Positions 41,734 to 51,358 of a stretch of DNA of 64,000 bases are shown here, in pieces. Position 1 is the stretch's first letter. Every line of letters begins with the position of its first letter. Both the position numbers and the translations under genes were made by a program. The notes below the pieces were generated by a model that had not been told where the DNA came from, did no database searches, and worked only from the letters and a program-made list of their open reading frames with translations. The stretch is from Ryuthela nishihirai. Lineage: Eukaryota > Arthropoda > Arachnida > Araneae > Heptathelidae. The stretch lies in NCBI GenBank assembly GCA_038380435.1, contig JAWZYU010000017.1:27338483-27402482 (forward strand). Reading direction: 5' to 3'.

Positions 41734-42578
41734 CTGGATAGATAATTTAGTCTCAGAATATGCAGTACTTTACATGTTTTTTTTTTAACTTAGAACAGTT
41801 ATGTTGTAATAAAGGCACACTTTACTAGCTTGATCAAAAAATCTAATATTTAACTAAAGTTTGAAAAATTATCGTTTTAGAATAAAATGACAGGGTAGAA
41901 ACAAATATAAAAATCTATATTGAACAGTTGTAATAAAAACACGCTTGACTAGCTTGATCAAAAAAAAAAATCTAACTAAAGTTTGAAAATTATCGTTTAG
42001 AATAAAATGACAGGGTAGAAACAAATAAAAAAATCTATATTGAACAGTTGTAAAAAAGCACACTTGACTAGCTTGATCAAAAAATCTAACTAAAGTTTGA
42101 AAATTATCGTTTAGAATAAAATGACAGGGTAGAAACAAATAAAAAAAAATCTATATTGAACAGTTGTAGTAAAAGCACACTTGACTAGCTTGATCAAAAA
42201 AAAAAAAAAAATCTAACTAAAGTTTGAAAATTATCATTTAGAATGACTTTACTAGTTAGAAACAAATATAAAAATCTATATTGAACAGTTGTAGTAAAAG
42301 CACACTTTGCTAGCTTGATCAACAAAAATATAACTAAAGTTTGAAAATTATCATTTAGAATGACTTTACTAGTTAGAAACAAATATAAAAATCTATATTG
42401 AACAGTTGTAGTAAAAGCACACTTTGCTAGCTTGATCAACAAAAATATAACTAAAGTTTGAAAATTATCATTTAGAATGACTTTACTAGTTAGAAACAAA
42501 TATAAAAATCTATATTGTACGTTAGTAGGTGATTCAGTTGAGCAACTTAAGGACAATATTAAATAAAATTTCATTTAC
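41734..42578 (-). repeat. Predicted PolB-1 intron 1, repeat-built
   Basis: About seven copies of the same unit found in introns 2 and 3, with donor GTAAATG at 42578 and acceptor CTATCCAG at 41734. Sequence next to each acceptor (TCTCAGAATATGCAGTACTTTACA on the plus strand, split here as its two halves) is shared by all three introns. Confidence 0.7.
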
Positions 42579-42628
42579 CTGGTATCAGTTGAGGATCCAG
42601 CACCGGAAAATTCTCGCATAGTGGACAT
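42579..42628 (-). CDS. Predicted PolB-1 first coding exon
   Basis: The ATG at 42628 opens a 50-nt exon encoding MSTMREFSGAGSSTDT and ending ACCAG/GTAAATG in phase 2, which fits exon 2. It lies about 115 nt downstream of a TATA box. The longer upstream open frame would run through that promoter and is rejected as start. With the three following exons the predicted product is 1459 residues. Confidence 0.55.
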
Positions 42629-42742
42629 CTCAGGTAGAGAAGAGGATCGACGAGCTAGCAGGTAGAGAAGGAGAGCGAGCAGGGTTGACAGGTCGCAAAC
42701 TGACAGATGAAGAACACAGTGACAGTCGCTGAGAAGTCGGTG

Positions 42743-42750
42743 TTTATATA
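42743..42750 (-). promoter_or_regulatory. TATA box of the PolB-1 gene
   Basis: TATATAAA on the minus strand. Expected transcription start is near 42715, leaving a leader of about 85 nt to the ATG at 42628. A comparable TATA precedes the polymerase unit of Polinton-2. Confidence 0.6.
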
Positions 42751-42784
42751 CACCCTCCCCCACTGGACTTTGACCGTTGTGCAA

Positions 42785-43769
42785 TGTGGATTCTAGGAAT
42801 CATCTATTTTTAAACCTTATCAGTGTCAAATGCAGACACAGTGAAGCGCTGGACATTTGACCTTCCAGCTGATAAAGGATTGCACCATACCGTGTGATGT
42901 GGCGAAAGTGCTGTTGCTACCCCACTAATAAGCGATCTGAAGGATGTCTACAGGAAACGTACGATTTCCGATACACCGATAACGGACTTTGTAAACTTTT
43001 AGGCTGGTGAACGTCTAAAGCTAGATCTTATATACAAGTCCTACGAATAATTTAAACCAAATTTTATTAATTTTTCTGTGGAACAGTTACTGTGTCATTC
43101 TTCTAGTAAAATACGTGAACCTTGGATCCGATGAGGCTTTTCCCCGAAATTAACGTGGAGGTACGCTAGCGATAGAATGATTTTTTTTCCCCCGATTAAA
43201 CCGATTTATTACGAGCGCTGGATGATTTTAATAAAGGTAAGTGAGAGTTTTTATTTACTAAGGGATCGATTAACGGGGTTGGAAAAAATAAATACCAGAG
43301 TTTTAATAAAAGGGAATCGTTTAGCAGTCCTGGCAAAATGAACACCAAAAGATTTTTAATAGAGGTAACTTTTAATAGAAAGGGTTTTAATTAATAAGAA
43401 TACAACTTTGCGAGTTGATTTTTACAATTGAGACTTGTGTCATCCTTTTCTGTGGAATTATTCTGAGACTTGTAATCCGAGGGGGCCTTAAAATATAGGT
43501 AGGGCTTAAAATATAGGTCAACCAGGTGGTCTGCAAGTGGAGGGTTTAAAATATAAGTCAACCATTGGGGGGGGGGAGGGGTCTGAAATAAAGAAAAATC
43601 GAGACTGCTCGAGAAGGAGGGCTTAAAATTAGAGTTAAAATAAGGATTTTTTTTGGGGGGGGGAAAATAGTGTTCCTCATAGGCACTAGATAGCGCCAGG
43701 GGTTAAAAGGGTAGGAATTTTTAATTATGTATTATTAATTATGAATTATGAATTATTAATACCGTGACA
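42785..43769. other. Polinton-1 right non-coding region
   Basis: No gene seen. Short repeated motifs: 'GGGCTTAAAATATAGGT' type near 43490-43560, 'TTTTAATAGA/AAAGG' near 43300-43400, long G runs near 43567 and 43655, and ATTATGAATTATTAAT near 43725-43760 just inside the right terminal repeat. Confidence 0.5.
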
Positions 43770-43966
43770 GTTGCAACGCCAGGGTTAATTTCCTGTTGAT
43801 TGCAATATAAGGGTCAAAGTTCAGAAGGCAACGTGGCCCAGCACAGGTCAATTTCCGGTCGATTGTGACATAGGGGGTCCAAGTCAAGAAGGCAACGTGG
43901 ACGATTGCGACAAAGGGGGGGAAAGCACTGTGCAAAGGGGGATCCGTAGGTTGGTAATAAACTACT
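43770..43966 (-). repeat. Polinton-1 right terminal inverted repeat
   Basis: The inverted match of 26971-27170, ending ...AATAAACTACT at 43966. It carries AATTTCCGGTCGATTGTGAC and CGATTGCGACAAAGG motifs, inverted copies of the left-end iterons. Confidence 0.9.
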
Positions 43967-43972
43967 TACGTA
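43967..43972. repeat. Target site duplication TACGTA (Polinton-1, right)
   Basis: Identical to 26965-26970. Confidence 0.9.
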
Positions 43973-45233
43973 TATCCGCTGACTAACCCTTTGGTGCTAG
44001 AGTTCGCTGACAGAAATGTCGGTGGAACTGGTACCTAAATGAATGGAAACAAGTGTGAACAACATGTTTATTTAAAGAAGGTTCTGAAATTTGCAACCGG
44101 CAACAGCATTGCATGCATGACAGTGTCGAAGCATTGATTGCCGTACATGTTGAAAGATTCCCGGAGTTTCGCGAACAGTTGCAGCGGCGAGTGATTCTTG
44201 AGACGAGGTCTTCATCTGATTCAATAGGAGTCTCGTACACGAGGTTCTTCATGTGTCCCCAGACGAAGAAATCGATACATGTTAAATCGGGCGATCTTGG
44301 TGGCCAGATGATGGGTCCACCCCGGCCTATTCATTGGGCCCCAGAAGTGGCGTTCAGATAATCCCGCACATCATTGCTGAAGTGTGATGGCGCCCAGTCA
44401 TGTTGAAATCACATTCTTCTGCAAATAGCCACGGAATATTTTCCAACCGTCCGGACAATGTTGTGTCATTGTGGCACGTGGATTTTCGTACGCCCAAAGG
44501 TGAAAATTGTGCACCTTAAGCAGACCCTCACGTGTGAAAAAAGCCTCATCTGAGAACAGCACATGAGCCAGAAAATCAGGCTGCACTGCTGTCTGCTGCA
44601 GAAACCAACACACGAATTCCACACAAGTAGGATAATCGTGAGGTTGCAATGTCTGGACTCTCTGACGATGAAACAGATGTAAGTGCTGCTTGTGCTCCAC
44701 GTGATGGCATGGTTCATACCGAGGCTACGTGCAACAACTTGCGTGATTGTGCCTGAATTCTCCTCAATCCGCCGTAGGATCTCTTCTTCCATGTCAGGAG
44801 TGCACATGGTTCTTTTACAACCAGTGTCATACATGTTTGCATGGAATGTTCAGTTTATCCCAAATGCTGGTGCAAACGCTGAAATGTTTGGTGGTTTGGT
44901 ACACGTCTGTTTGGGAAGGGCTGTCGGTACAACCTCACAGCAGCTCTTCCGTTTCCATTGACAGCACCATACGCCAGATGAATGTCAGCCATCTCAATAG
45001 TCGTGAGACACTCCATGTTAAACGTAATGTATCTGATTTACGAATGCTGACGTCAAACACAAGTCCATTCTCCGTACCGCACTTCGGCCCTCTAGTCAAT
45101 TGTACGCCGCCAAACAGCGCCCTCTAGCACCGAAGTGTTACGTCAGCGGACATATATTCATAGACGAAAAAGGTTTGTCTTGGTGTTCCCTATTTCGCAT
45201 TGAAATTTGTACAGAGAGTTCCGAAACATCCTG
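43973..45233 (-). mobile_element. Right part of the IS630/mariner-like element that hosts Polinton-1
   Basis: The outer end, read inward on the minus strand from 45233, is CAGGATGTTTCGGAACTCTC, then ACAAATTTCAATG and CTTTTTCGTCTATGAATAT, matching the left piece at 26886-26964. Both ends are next to TA. Without Polinton-1 the element would be about 1.3 kb. Confidence 0.85.
43980..44840 (-). pseudogene. IS630-like transposase, degenerate
   Basis: Minus strand: MEEEILRRIEENSGTITQ (HTH, near 44790), then FLAHVLFSDEAFFTREG (first Asp region, near 44560), then HLWAYENP, and after stops FVWGHMKNLVYETPIESDED (C-terminal block, near 44250). Frame changes near 44690 and 44400 break it. Confidence 0.8.
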
Positions 45234-45641
45234 TATATATGAAAGTGCTCTTTGAAATATTTCACGGAATAACTGCGTCATTTGAGTATATTCGAAATAT
45301 GTAATTGAAAGATGTATTTTTTTAAATTTCAATTAAAATTTATTTCACACTTTTGATACATTACAAACATGTAATTTAAAACTTATAATAACACAAAGGA
45401 ATAAATGTTTTTCTTTTCCAAATTTTACTGGATTATCAGAAGATTAGTTTTCATTGAATGGCAACATACCTGCAGCTATACAGTAAATATTTCGCATGTT
45501 ACGTTCTAATGTAGGGGGTTCCCAAATATATTTGGTCCACATATCCCCTTGGCTTTAGTATACCCTTTCCGTACTCCCTATTTAATATGAACAGAAATAT
45601 ATTCTGGAGTTTACCATGCATACGTGCATATATTTGATATA
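45234..45641. other. Gap between IS630-like element and Polinton-2; hAT-like end
   Basis: From about 45512 the sequence TAGGGGGTTCCCAAATATAT, with ATCCCCTTGG and GTATACCCTTTCCGTACTCCC, resembles the end of the GTACCCC-type hAT family seen at 19800. A possible partner end, CGTACCCCAGGTTGGGAGCCCC, lies at about 61089-61114 beyond Polinton-2. No clean 8-bp duplication could be found, so the pairing is tentative. Confidence 0.4.
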
Positions 45642-45647
45642 TACGTA
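45642..45647. repeat. Target site duplication TACGTA (Polinton-2, left)
   Basis: Identical to 60689-60694, and the same hexamer as used by Polinton-1. Confidence 0.88.
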
Positions 45648-46053
45648 AGTAGTGAAGCCGTGACTATAGGAAAGATGGCGGCCATGGACAGGTGTTTCCC
45701 AGCTGTTATAACCCTTTCGTGATTGGATGGGGGAGTCTCCTCTGGATGTCCGACTTATTGTGTGTGAAGAGGTATAAAAAATTATGAAGCCCTCCCCCTA
45801 GTGGATGTTGATGACCTTTCCCAGGTGAGTTTCCTCCTACGTATTGAATACAGATAATGCGTGTGAAAAACAGCTGTTGCCCTCCCTAGCAGCATTAGTT
45901 TCCTCTGGATGTCCGACTTATTGTGTGTGAAGAGGTATAAAAAATTATGAAGCCCTCCCCTAGTGGATGTTGATGACCTTTCCCAGATGAGTTTCCTCCT
46001 ACGTATTGAATACAGATAATACGTGTGAAAAACAGCTGTTGCCCTCCCTAGCA
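45648..46053 (+). repeat. Polinton-2 left terminal inverted repeat with two 163-bp units
   Basis: An outer unique part (AAAGATGGCGGCCATGGACA, then GGGTTATAACAG in inverse) is followed by two tandem copies of a roughly 162-163-bp unit. Each unit contains TCCGACTTATTGTGTGTGAA, GAGGTATAAAAAATTATG, GTGGATGTTGATGACC and AAAACAGCTGTTGCCC. The second copy starts near 45902. Confidence 0.9.
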
Positions 46054-46156
46054 AGCTACTTGATTTTAACGAATAAAAAAGGTTTATTGATTGTATCTTC
46101 ACTATGATTGGATTATAATATTTCCCCTTCTTTATGAATGGGGGTGGAATCATTCC

Positions 46157-46163
46157 TATAAAG
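46157..46163 (+). promoter_or_regulatory. TATA box of the first Polinton-2 gene
   Basis: TATAAAG 35 nt upstream of the ATG at 46192, leaving a leader of only a few nucleotides if transcription starts about 30 nt downstream. Confidence 0.5.
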
Positions 46164-46191
46164 TCTCAACCTTGTAACTCGATCAGTAGCA

Positions 46192-46461
46192 ATGGATCTC
46201 TCCAAGGCAATTTACGATGCAGTTACCTTTCATTGGAATGCCCAACCAGAGGAGTATGCAGCAGTGTATCCAGGATTATTAGAAGAGTTGCTAGTTGACA
46301 TCATCCTGCATCATCTGCCTTCACCGTGTCTCGAAAACGTTGCGTGGGTGTTCGCAATAGTCGCTCAGAAGTATGGTTATCCCATATTAGAAGGACTCGA
46401 AAAACTCAATTTCGACGATCTAGTGGAGATGGCGAAGGCTGCAACCATCATGTGTGATTAA
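46192..46461 (+). CDS. Small helical accessory protein of Polinton-2
   Basis: 89 residues, mildly acidic, almost entirely predicted helical by composition (AIYDAVTFHWNAQPEEYA; LLEELLVDIILHHL; VAWVFAIVAQKYG). I recognise no family. It occupies the first position after the left terminus, where Polinton-1 has the unrelated acidic/proline-rich protein. Its stop overlaps the start region of the next gene. Intact despite decay elsewhere. Confidence 0.6.
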   Translation: MDLSKAIYDAVTFHWNAQPEEYAAVYPGLLEELLVDIILHHLPSPCLENVAWVFAIVAQKYGYPILEGLEKLNFDDLVEMAKAATIMCD

Positions 46462-46471
46462 TAAACGGAAA

Positions 46472-46953
46472 ATGAATCGTGTGTGCTGTGTCATCGATTT
46501 GGACGGTTTTACTGTAGGAGGTAAATTTGTAATTAGAGAACTCGGATATTCAGACTGTCGTGGCCTGATAGGAGCCTACAGATTCGATCTATCTTCTATC
46601 ATCGATATTTCTCCTTCTGATTGGAAAACTATCGCCTACGTAAGAAAACACATCATAGGTCTCTCTTTTTACCCTCTTTGGGGTGAAGTCGTTTACGAAC
46701 TGAACTGTCTGAACAACATTGTGCGACATATTCATGAAACGTGTCGATCAGGTTACAAGAGTGTTATCGCATACAAAGGAGGAATACACGAGAAACGCCT
46801 GAAAAGCTCGGAATAGAATCTCTTGATTTGGAGAAACGAGGTTGTCTGAGATTTAAAGACTTGCCTAAAATCTCAGGAGCTGAATGTGGATATCATAGAG
46901 GACACGGCATTCATTGTTCTCAAGCCGAGGCAGCGGGTTTAGCACGTGGTTGA
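46472..46953 (+). pseudogene. DEDDh-exonuclease-like protein, frameshifted
   Basis: Homologue of 27690-28229. Starts MNRVCCVIDLDGF (motif I) and reaches VIAYKGGIHEKRL (motif II layout). Around 46795-46815 the frame shifts, and the rest (LPKISGAECGYHRGHGIHCSQAEA, motif III region) continues in another frame to 46953. The C-terminus is shorter than in Polinton-1. The CGYH and HC pairs are conserved, supporting a metal site in the intact protein. Confidence 0.7.
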
Positions 46954-46983
46954 ACAATTTTATTGGTATAGAATCATTCTACA

Positions 46984-47475
46984 ATGGATCGTGCATACAA
47001 ACAGATAGCGAGTTTTGATAATCTCTTTCCTCACAGTGAAATGAATTCGTTAATAGGTCGTCCTCACAATCAGCAAGAGGCTTTCGAAGAATACATGTTC
47101 TGGCAAGAGTTTTTCCCAAAGGAAACAGCAAAGCAGGATGAATTGTTTATGAAGAAGCAGGACGAGAAAATAACATCAGTGAAGGATGAATCAAAAGATG
47201 AAGAAATAACATCATCGAAGGATGAATCAAAAGATGAAGAAATAACATCATCGAAGGATGAAACAATAGATGATGTATGTGAAGAAATAGCATTACAGAA
47301 TAACCATGTGAAACATCCGATATCAGAAAATCGTCCAATAATTAGACGTAAAAACGTATGGAAACGTGTTCCTATCGAAGATGACGTCATAGATCTGCCA
47401 CCAGAATCACTCCTGTCGACGAGGATAAAACCATCTCCTAATATAAGTCGCATTAAACGCCGTAAAAACTTTTAG
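46984..47475 (+). CDS. Acidic repeat protein with basic C-terminus
   Basis: 163 residues. The middle carries a 12-residue repeat (DESKDEEITSSK, 36 bp in DNA, about 2.5 copies at 47186-47270). The C-terminus is basic (IRRKNVWKR; RIKRRKNF). No homologue by position in Polinton-1, although the first Polinton-1 protein shares the acidic-to-basic polarity. Family not recognised. It ends 6 nt before the tandem PC4 gene, suggesting shared expression. Confidence 0.65.
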   Translation: MDRAYKQIASFDNLFPHSEMNSLIGRPHNQQEAFEEYMFWQEFFPKETAKQDELFMKKQDEKITSVKDESKDEEITSSKDESKDEEITSSKDETIDDVCEEIALQNNHVKHPISENRPIIRRKNVWKRVPIEDDVIDLPPESLLSTRIKPSPNISRIKRRKNF

Positions 47476-47481
47476 TGCATC

Positions 47482-48279
47482 ATGCAGCCTGATTGTGCCC
47501 ACACTTACCCTTTGGGGAACTCTCTCTTCATCGTGCCAGGACTTTACAGAGATAGACTGCTGATTCATATACGACGTTATCGTTCCTTTACTGAAGGTGG
47601 TTTGCTTTATCCGACAAAAGAGGGGATCGCTCTAACTCTACACGAATGGCAAGAATTATTGTCAGTCTCTGACAGGATTATCCCTTCCCAATCGACAGAG
47701 AGAGAAACTTGGTTCGTCACACACAATCTACAACTATGTATCTACTCCAACAGTGCTGGTTCCCGCCATTTGGATATCATCAAAACGGTGAAATCGTCTG
47801 TTGCGACTGGTGTGACCCTTACAGTTGCAGGCTGGGACGTACTTCGTAACCATCGTGGAGATGTTAAGAATAGTGTGGGCTTCTATCGTAGATCTGATCC
47901 GAATTTTCATCTACGTCATGCCATTGCCGAACAGAGGAATGCGTTACTAGCATTCCTTCTCTCACCTCCTGCTGTACGAGAAGGTCAGTTGATAGAGTTC
48001 TTGTCGGACATTATTCATCAAGATCTGCTGCATCACTTACTCCCCAGTACCAGAACTGTGGAACCTGAAGATAAAGAACAATGTTTAAATCTCTACTTGA
48101 ACGATGCAGTTCGTGCCTTAAACATTAATGATATAGCTTCTACCTTTGTGAATTCTGTATGGACCTGTGGATTACTCTGTTATGTGGATGACATCTTCCT
48201 CGCATCTCTCTCCTATACGGATTTGTTAGAGAGTGTGAAGGAAAATCTGTATATTTCAAACTCGTGGTTTCATAAATAA
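47482..48279 (+). CDS. Tandem PC4-like protein (Polinton-2)
   Basis: 265 residues, intact. PC4-like domain 1 has LLIHIRRY, then YPTKEGIALTLHEWQEL. Domain 2 has RHLDIIK, then GVTLTVAGWDVL. The order, spacing and helical C-terminal half match the Polinton-1 protein at 28299-29093 (264 residues). Retention of an open frame of this length in a decayed element is notable. Expected to bind single-stranded DNA by analogy with PC4/Sub1; not shown. Confidence 0.7.
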   Translation: MQPDCAHTYPLGNSLFIVPGLYRDRLLIHIRRYRSFTEGGLLYPTKEGIALTLHEWQELLSVSDRIIPSQSTERETWFVTHNLQLCIYSNSAGSRHLDIIKTVKSSVATGVTLTVAGWDVLRNHRGDVKNSVGFYRRSDPNFHLRHAIAEQRNALLAFLLSPPAVREGQLIEFLSDIIHQDLLHHLLPSTRTVEPEDKEQCLNLYLNDAVRALNINDIASTFVNSVWTCGLLCYVDDIFLASLSYTDLLESVKENLYISNSWFHK

Positions 48280-48297
48280 AAGTTTGATATTACCTAC

Positions 48298-48305
48298 TAT
48301 ATAAT
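48298..48305 (+). promoter_or_regulatory. TATA-like box before the membrane PC4-like gene (Polinton-2)
   Basis: TATATAAT in the short gap after the tandem PC4 gene, at the same place as 29103-29110 in Polinton-1. If used, the true start codon is more likely 48326 or 48329 than the upstream ATG at 48311. Confidence 0.5.
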
Positions 48306-48310
48306 GACTT

Positions 48311-48697
48311 ATGTTCTCATTTCACATGATGTGGTCACGTAAGCTAGTACTAGGTATAATAATAGCATGTTTGACTATAGGGGGAGCTGTATGGTTGGGA
48401 ATTGTGTTTTCTCAAGACTATTTAATCACTAGTTGTGGCGAATTCCGACATTTGGGAAGAAATATTTATTTAAGTGTCTGCAATCAAACAGTGGATATAA
48501 GATTATTTTTACGTCTGAAACCTACTGTGAAAGGAATTTGTCTGACTTATGAACAGTGGAAGAAACTGGTGTCTCATAGTCATTGGGTTCGAAAGCATGT
48601 TGTGGGCTCTGAGCTATCGGTTTTGTCTAGTGAACACAAAGACAAAAGATCTTTACTACGGACACCCCATCATTTACACATCAAGAAAACTGTGTGA
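48311..48697 (+). CDS. Membrane-anchored PC4-like protein (Polinton-2)
   Basis: Up to 128 residues from 48311; ATGs at 48326 and 48329 are alternatives. One hydrophobic segment (about 11-33) is followed by C42, C57 and the sequon NQT, then VDIRLF and PTVKGICLTYEQWKKL, the PC4 signature. All are aligned with the Polinton-1 protein. After HWVRK the frame may be wrong: a different frame over about 48620-48800 encodes a well-formed continuation (RKLCEEAAERLSIDVPDSLS, then GKLLLVDEFKVGE), so the C-terminus may be frameshifted. Polinton-1 lacks this roughly 200-bp stretch altogether. Confidence 0.6.
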   Translation: MFSFHMMWSRKLVLGIIIACLTIGGAVWLGIVFSQDYLITSCGEFRHLGRNIYLSVCNQTVDIRLFLRLKPTVKGICLTYEQWKKLVSHSHWVRKHVVGSELSVLSSEHKDKRSLLRTPHHLHIKKTV

Positions 48698-48783
48698 AGA
48701 AGCGGCAGAGCGACTTTCCATTGACGTTCCCGATTCGTTATCTCTCGAACTCTGGGTTAAAGAAGGAAAACTTCTACTAGTCG

Positions 48784-49810
48784 ATGAATTCAAAGTTGGA
48801 GAAAGTTTACTACGAACCAGAGAACCCTGGGAGTTATGGGGGAGTAACACAATTATCCCAGAGTACTGGACTGCCCCAAAAGAGAGTCAAAGAATGGTTG
48901 TCGGGGGAGGAGACTTACACTCTCCACAAGCCGTCGAGAACAAAATTCCGAAGAAACAAGACGTTCGTGACAGGGCTAGACCAGCAATGGCAAGCAGATT
49001 TAATGATTGTGAAAAATATCTCACGATTTAATGAAGGTTACAGCTACATATTAGTAGCTATTGACATTTTCTCTCGATATGCATGGGCAATACCTTTGAA
49101 GACCAAGACAGGAAAAGCAATGAAAGATGCATTCAAAAAAATTATTTCCCAAGACAGAATTCCCATGGTTCTTAATACAGATCAAGGCACAGAATTCACG
49201 AATCGAATCTTTCAAAAATATTTGAAGGATAAAAACATTCATTTCTTTGTTTCTTATGGGACAAGAAAGCTGCCTTAGCAGAATGTTTGAATCGTACATT
49301 GAGAGAAAAATTATGGAGATATTTCACAAAACATAAACATTTCAACTTCATCAATGTTTTGCCACGTATAATGGAAAGTTATAATGCGTCTAAGCATAGA
49401 GCTCACGGAATGGCTCCCAAAGATGTGAATATTCATAACGAAAGTATGGTTTGGAATCGACTCTATGGAAGCCCTGGGAAAAAGATAAGTCCTCTTTTTA
49501 AAGTTGGAGATCATGTACGTTTAAGCAGTCTCAAGCATCCATTCAAGAAGGGTGCATCTCAACAGTGGACTAGAGAAATATTCCAAGTGCGTAGAGTAAT
49601 ACATAGAAATCCTCCTGTATATGACGTGATCGACAGTGACGGACAGAAGATAAAAGGGACTTTCTACAACGAAGAATTACAGAGGTTAAATCTCCAGAAC
49701 TTTACGCTGTGGAAAAAATTTTGTCTAAAGACCGAAAAAAGAGAGTGTTGGTAAAGTGGGCAGATTACAGCACCCCTTCGTGGATCCCTGAAAAATGGCT
49801 TTCTATTTGA
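48784..49810 (+). pseudogene. Polinton integrase, frameshifted
   Basis: Starts MNSKLEKVYYEP. First catalytic Asp in QADLMIVKN, second in NTDQGTEF. A one-base shift near 49258-49270 precedes the catalytic Glu segment (AECLNRTL), which lies in the next frame. A second shift near 49690 moves the chromodomain end (tryptophan-rich PSWIPEKWL) to a third frame, ending at 49810. The catalytic residues persist in the DNA, but no single frame contains them all. Confidence 0.88.
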
Positions 49811-50975
49811 CGTTACCTTCTACAGCCAGTGTTAACATTTATCCAGACAACAGACAATCGGATTATACTACACAACTTGCACAGTCTGTTGAACTCCAAG
49901 GACAGTGGGAAGTCGGATTGGCAGAGGTACACATACCTGTCAGTTGGTATAATATAGATTCATCTAACGACACTTTTGCAATTAAATATGACACAACCAG
50001 AAAAGAACAAAGAACGAGAGTGAGAGAATTAGCTCCTTTGGACGATGTGAAAGTTACCTTACCTAAACGAGTCTATAATGGTCGTTACATATATCGTGCA
50101 TTGAGAGACAACTTACCTGCAGAAGCCAAAGAAAATATCCAATTTAAATATGAGAATGAGAAAACTATTACTGTATTGTTAGCCAATAATTATGGGATAC
50201 GATTTCCAAAAGAGTCAAAAACTTTCATGAATACCATATTTGGATTGCAAGATAATTATATAGGTCGTAATCTGTTTGGTAGTTTTACTTCTGAAATACC
50301 TGTACCTCTAACGTCCTCAGGACCTCGCATACAAGTGACTGATGACACCTACAGTTTGTATGTACTACGTCCTACTCCGACTGAAGAATATACAGAGACG
50401 GTGGATGTTGTAGAGACATCCACCCTCTAATACACATACATCACGGACGATATGATAATGCAGTGAGTCTTTTTGAAGAAATGAGATTAGCGATACCTAA
50501 TGATGTGAGACACTTTTTTCGGTTCCTTTTACTTCCGAATGGGAAGACGTACGTGTTGGGAAGAGGATCAGGACGTATCATGTTTCCTAAGAGACATCCT
50601 GGATTAGGAGAGATGTTAGGATTTGATCATATGGAGACATGGTTTGAAGAATCTACATCCCGTTATGCTATGGATTTAAAAAGAGGTATAGACGGACTGT
50701 ACATTTATTCCGACCTCATCATACCCCAACTAGTGGGTGATGCTCACGGGGAACTCTTAAGAGTGATCAATCCTTCTGTGCGTACTAGAAATGAGGAAAG
50801 TATCGTGAATATTTACGAGAGACCAGACTATTATCCACTAGCCCGTAATGTTTTCGAAAGCGTACGCATTTTCATGAGAACAGATAGTGGCGATGAACTA
50901 TTATTTAAATATGGTAAAGTGCTTGTGAAACTTCATTTCAGACGCAGACATGAGAGTGAAGTACACGGGACCTAA
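49795..50975 (+). pseudogene. Putative minor capsid protein, frameshifted
   Basis: The N-terminal 211 residues (49795-50430) begin MAFYLTLPSTAS, with AQSVELQGQWEVGLAEVHIP. The C-terminal part (from about 50440, open to 50975) contains GLYIYSDLIIPQLVGD and FKYGKVLVKLHF. They are in different frames, with the break near 50428-50440. The start overlaps the integrase end by 16 nt and the end overlaps the next gene by 26 nt, as in Polinton-1. Confidence 0.75.
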
Positions 50976-51358
50976 TCCTTCCACATATCTTGCGTATTAT
51001 AAATCGCAAGCGGGTGGTGGAGTTTTCAGAGGACCAAGATATCAACGTGGCGAAGGGCTCGGAGCATTTTTTAAAAGTATTGGACGATTTATATCACCCA
51101 TAATTAGCCCAGCACTGTTCTCATTAGGTAAACAAGCAGCTAAAAGTGGTATCAAGTTTGCTCCGGATGTTGCGGCAGGACGTGACGTAAAGGAAGCAGC
51201 AAAATCTAAAATCTAACTTGCGCGAAGGAGCAGCTAATTTATTAGAAGAGGCAAGCCGTTCTTTGAGAGGGAGCGGTATAAAACGAAGGAAACATAACAG
51301 AATGTCAGAGTTGCTAAGAAGACGTGTAGAAGACAGGACATCTTTACAAAATGAGTGA
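50950..51358 (+). pseudogene. Small basic virion-type protein, frameshifted by a 7-bp duplication
   Basis: Homologue of 31452-31841. YYKSQAGGGVFRGPRYQRG and the hydrophobic ISPIISPAL segment are in the first frame. A tandem AAAATCT duplication near 51203-51216 shifts the frame and creates a stop at 51216; the basic tail with LRGSGIKRRK follows in the shifted frame, ending at 51358 in overlap with the capsid ATG (51351). Confidence 0.7.

Larger units (their letters stand above)
26971..43966. mobile_element. Polinton-1 (Maverick), about 17.0 kb, apparently intact
   Basis: Terminal inverted repeats begin AGTAGTTTATTACC, and 6-bp TACGTA duplications flank the element. It carries the complete Polinton hallmark set: protein-primed family B DNA polymerase, retroviral-type integrase, adenain-like protease, packaging ATPase, and major and minor capsid proteins. 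None of its main reading frames contains a stop or frameshift. Its base composition is more GC-rich than the flanking DNA. It inserted into the terminal repeat of an IS630/mariner-like element. Confidence 0.97.

Noticed and set aside
41869..42574. Minus-strand open frames with LFLPCHFILNDNFQTLV repeats
   Set aside because: Readings of the tandem repeats in intron 1; lengths are set by repeat period and broken by A-run variation.
42575..42784. Longer N-terminal reading for PolB-1 exon 1
   Set aside because: It would start upstream of and read through the TATA box at 42743-42750; the ATG at 42628 fits the promoter and exon phase.
47186..47270. Short regular direct repeats suggestive of a CRISPR-like array
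   Set aside because: The repeats are contiguous 36-bp coding units (12 residues) with no spacers; the genome is eukaryotic.
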